Assembly: GCA_023406965.1 (NCBI GenBank)
Contig: JAEXTI010000564.1
Span: 1-13,276, forward strand
Reading direction: 5' to 3'
Length of the DNA stretch: 13,276 nucleotides
Source of the DNA: Chloroflexota bacterium
Lineage (GTDB): Bacteria > Chloroflexota > Anaerolineae > Anaerolineales > Anaerolineaceae
How positions within the stretch are numbered: the stretch's first letter is position 1; each line of letters begins with the position of its first letter. This document shows positions 12,566 to 13,276 of this stretch, piece by piece. The notes under the pieces are model-generated. The model had not been told where the DNA came from. It ran no database searches and worked only from the letters and a program-made list of their open reading frames with translations. The translations under genes and the position numbers were made by a program.

Positions 12566-12647
12566 ATTTCTGCGAAATGGAGAGGGGGGAAGATGCCCTT
12601 CACAGTTTTCCCTAATTCTGCGAAATAGAGAGGGGAGAGGATCCCTT
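12566..12647. repeat. Two imperfect copies of a ~35-bp intergenic repeat
   Basis: Unit A (12566-12600) and unit B (12614-12647) share the core TCTGCGAAAT, then GAGAGGGG, and end CCCTT, with a few mismatches and one 1-base length difference. Unit A also contains the inverted repeat CATTTC/GAAATG around TGC, and pairs with the preceding C-rich stretch (CCCCTCCCC). The style matches dispersed, non-coding repeats common in Chloroflexota genomes; that family link is inference. Confidence 0.75.
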
Positions 12648-12682
12648 AAAGAGAAAGAGGCGCGCCGCGCCTCTTTCTCTTT
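12648..12682. terminator. Bidirectional terminator between the DUF971 and DUF362 genes
   Basis: Perfect 17-base arms AAAGAGAAAGAGGCGCG (12648-12664) and CGCGCCTCTTTCTCTTT (12666-12682) with one base between; in practice the last two pairs open to give a 5-nt loop and about 15 bp. The outer part ends in TTT in both directions, though the U-tracts are short and interrupted by C. It lies between two convergent genes, 6 nt from the DUF362 stop. Confidence 0.85.
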
Positions 12683-12688
12683 AGGAAG

Positions 12689-13276
12689 TTATTTGTCTTT
12701 GCGGGAGAGCATCCAGGCCGCGCCGCCGAGAAGGGCGGCTGCCAGGCCGATGCCAACGGCGGCTTGCATGACCGTTTTGGGTTCCATGCCGGGCATAACT
12801 ACCTGCCCGTCGCCGTAGGAGGCAAAGAGCTTGCCCCAACGGTTTTGGAGGGCCGATTCGACACGCTTGCGCCCAACGAAGGGATACCAGTACACGTTAT
12901 GGTAGAAGTTGCTGGCGAAGTAAGACCAGGGCACGATGGGGCTCTGCAGGAGGGGCTTTTCGAGGGGTTTGAGCGGGCCGTGGTAGATGAGCTTCTGGCC
13001 TTTGGAGGCGAATGTATCGGTTTGGACGAAGTTCCAGGGCTGCTCCTGGTTGATGTCGTAGCCGACGATGTCGATTTCGCGGGGGGCAGCCACGCCCAGG
13101 CCCAGTTCGTGGGCGATGCGCAGGAAGGGGATGTTCATGGGGTCGAAGCCCTGCAGTTTGGCCGAGACGGCATCGATGGCGACTTGATCGGAGGATGCCA
13201 GGAGGATGTTCTTCTCATGCCAGTGCATGGCGCGCGGACCGGGGCCGTCACCGGCGAAGGTGCCGTCCATGACGGC
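12689..13276 (-). CDS. DUF362 protein, C-terminal part with tail anchor (5' truncated by window)
   Basis: The frame is open to the window edge (codons GCC GTC precede the ATG at 13270), so only the last 195 residues are seen. The stretch MDGTFAGDGPGPRAMHWHEKN then ILLASSDQVAIDAVSAKLQGFDPMNIPFL followed by AHELGLG matches the C-terminal half of DUF362, a family of uncharacterised proteins, some of which carry 4Fe-4S ferredoxin domains and have been proposed as iron-sulfur or cofactor-linked. No C-x-x-C-x-x-C motif is in this part. The middle (about 90-150) is rich in Trp, Tyr and Phe, and a hydrophobic helix near the end (VMQAAVGIGLAAALLGGAAWML) followed by SRKDK would anchor it by its tail with the C-terminus in the cytoplasm. 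It is convergent with the DUF971 gene. Confidence 0.85.
   Translation of the reverse strand, partial: AVMDGTFAGDGPGPRAMHWHEKNILLASSDQVAIDAVSAKLQGFDPMNIPFLRIAHELGLGVAAPREIDIVGYDINQEQPWNFVQTDTFASKGQKLIYHGPLKPLEKPLLQSPIVPWSYFASNFYHNVYWYPFVGRKRVESALQNRWGKLFASYGDGQVVMPGMEPKTVMQAAVGIGLAAALLGGAAWMLSRKDK

Noticed and set aside
1..13276. CRISPR array, tRNA, transposase or phage genes
   Set aside because: I found no regularly spaced direct repeats, cloverleaf-like segments with conserved T-loop, or integrase/transposase motifs on either strand.

Overview
The window (13,276 bp, GC-rich) looks like the chromosomal core of a Chloroflexota bacterium, most likely class Anaerolineae. The assignment rests on gene content and protein style: a RecG with a long Pro/Ala-rich N-terminal extension, a two-LysM secreted protein, a Hanks-type kinase with one C-terminal membrane helix, a coiled-coil protein of the type found beside coaD in Firmicutes/Chloroflexi, a C+ (four-cysteine) L28, and short G/C-rich intergenic repeats. 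It is inference from reading, not from a search. No phage, transposase, CRISPR array, tRNA or rRNA was seen.

Layout. (1) 1-1185: the 3' end of lon (+) converges on a secreted LysM protein (-) around a 16-bp perfect hairpin terminator. (2) 1468-10373 is mainly minus strand. In transcription order it reads: Ser/Thr kinase, rpe (4-nt TTGA overlap), then the oppositely oriented rpmB, then asp23/yloU, fakA/yloV, a degV-family gene, recG, coaD, and finally a coiled-coil gene with its own promoter and a structured leader. (3) 10613-12544 is a plus-strand group: a Ca2+/H+ antiporter (cax), a membrane-anchored SH3 protein and a DUF971 protein. (4) 12545-12688 holds two imperfect repeat units and a 17-bp-arm hairpin, then the 3' part of a DUF362 gene (-) that runs off the end.

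How the genes work together. The kinase-rpe-rpmB-asp23-fakA-recG order closely matches the Bacillus subtilis prkC-cpgA-rpe-thiN-rpmB-yloU-yloV-sdaAB-sdaAA-recG block, with rpmB flipped in both. The DegV protein (fatty-acid-binding FakB type) stands where B. subtilis has the serine dehydratase genes, which places a putative FakA-FakB fatty acid kinase pair directly together. recG and coaD are coupled with a 1-nt gap; rsmD, often found between them, is absent.

The least ordinary stretch is 1468-2107. The coiled-coil gene has a good promoter, a roughly 100-nt leader with several inverted repeats, a Shine-Dalgarno sequence that can be paired off by an upstream segment, and an intrinsic terminator lying inside the last codons of the reading frame, just before its stop. 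Together these suggest a post-transcriptionally controlled gene, possibly one producing non-stop mRNA. The kinase is also unusual: HCD instead of HRD in the catalytic loop, an insertion after the hinge, and no PASTA domains.
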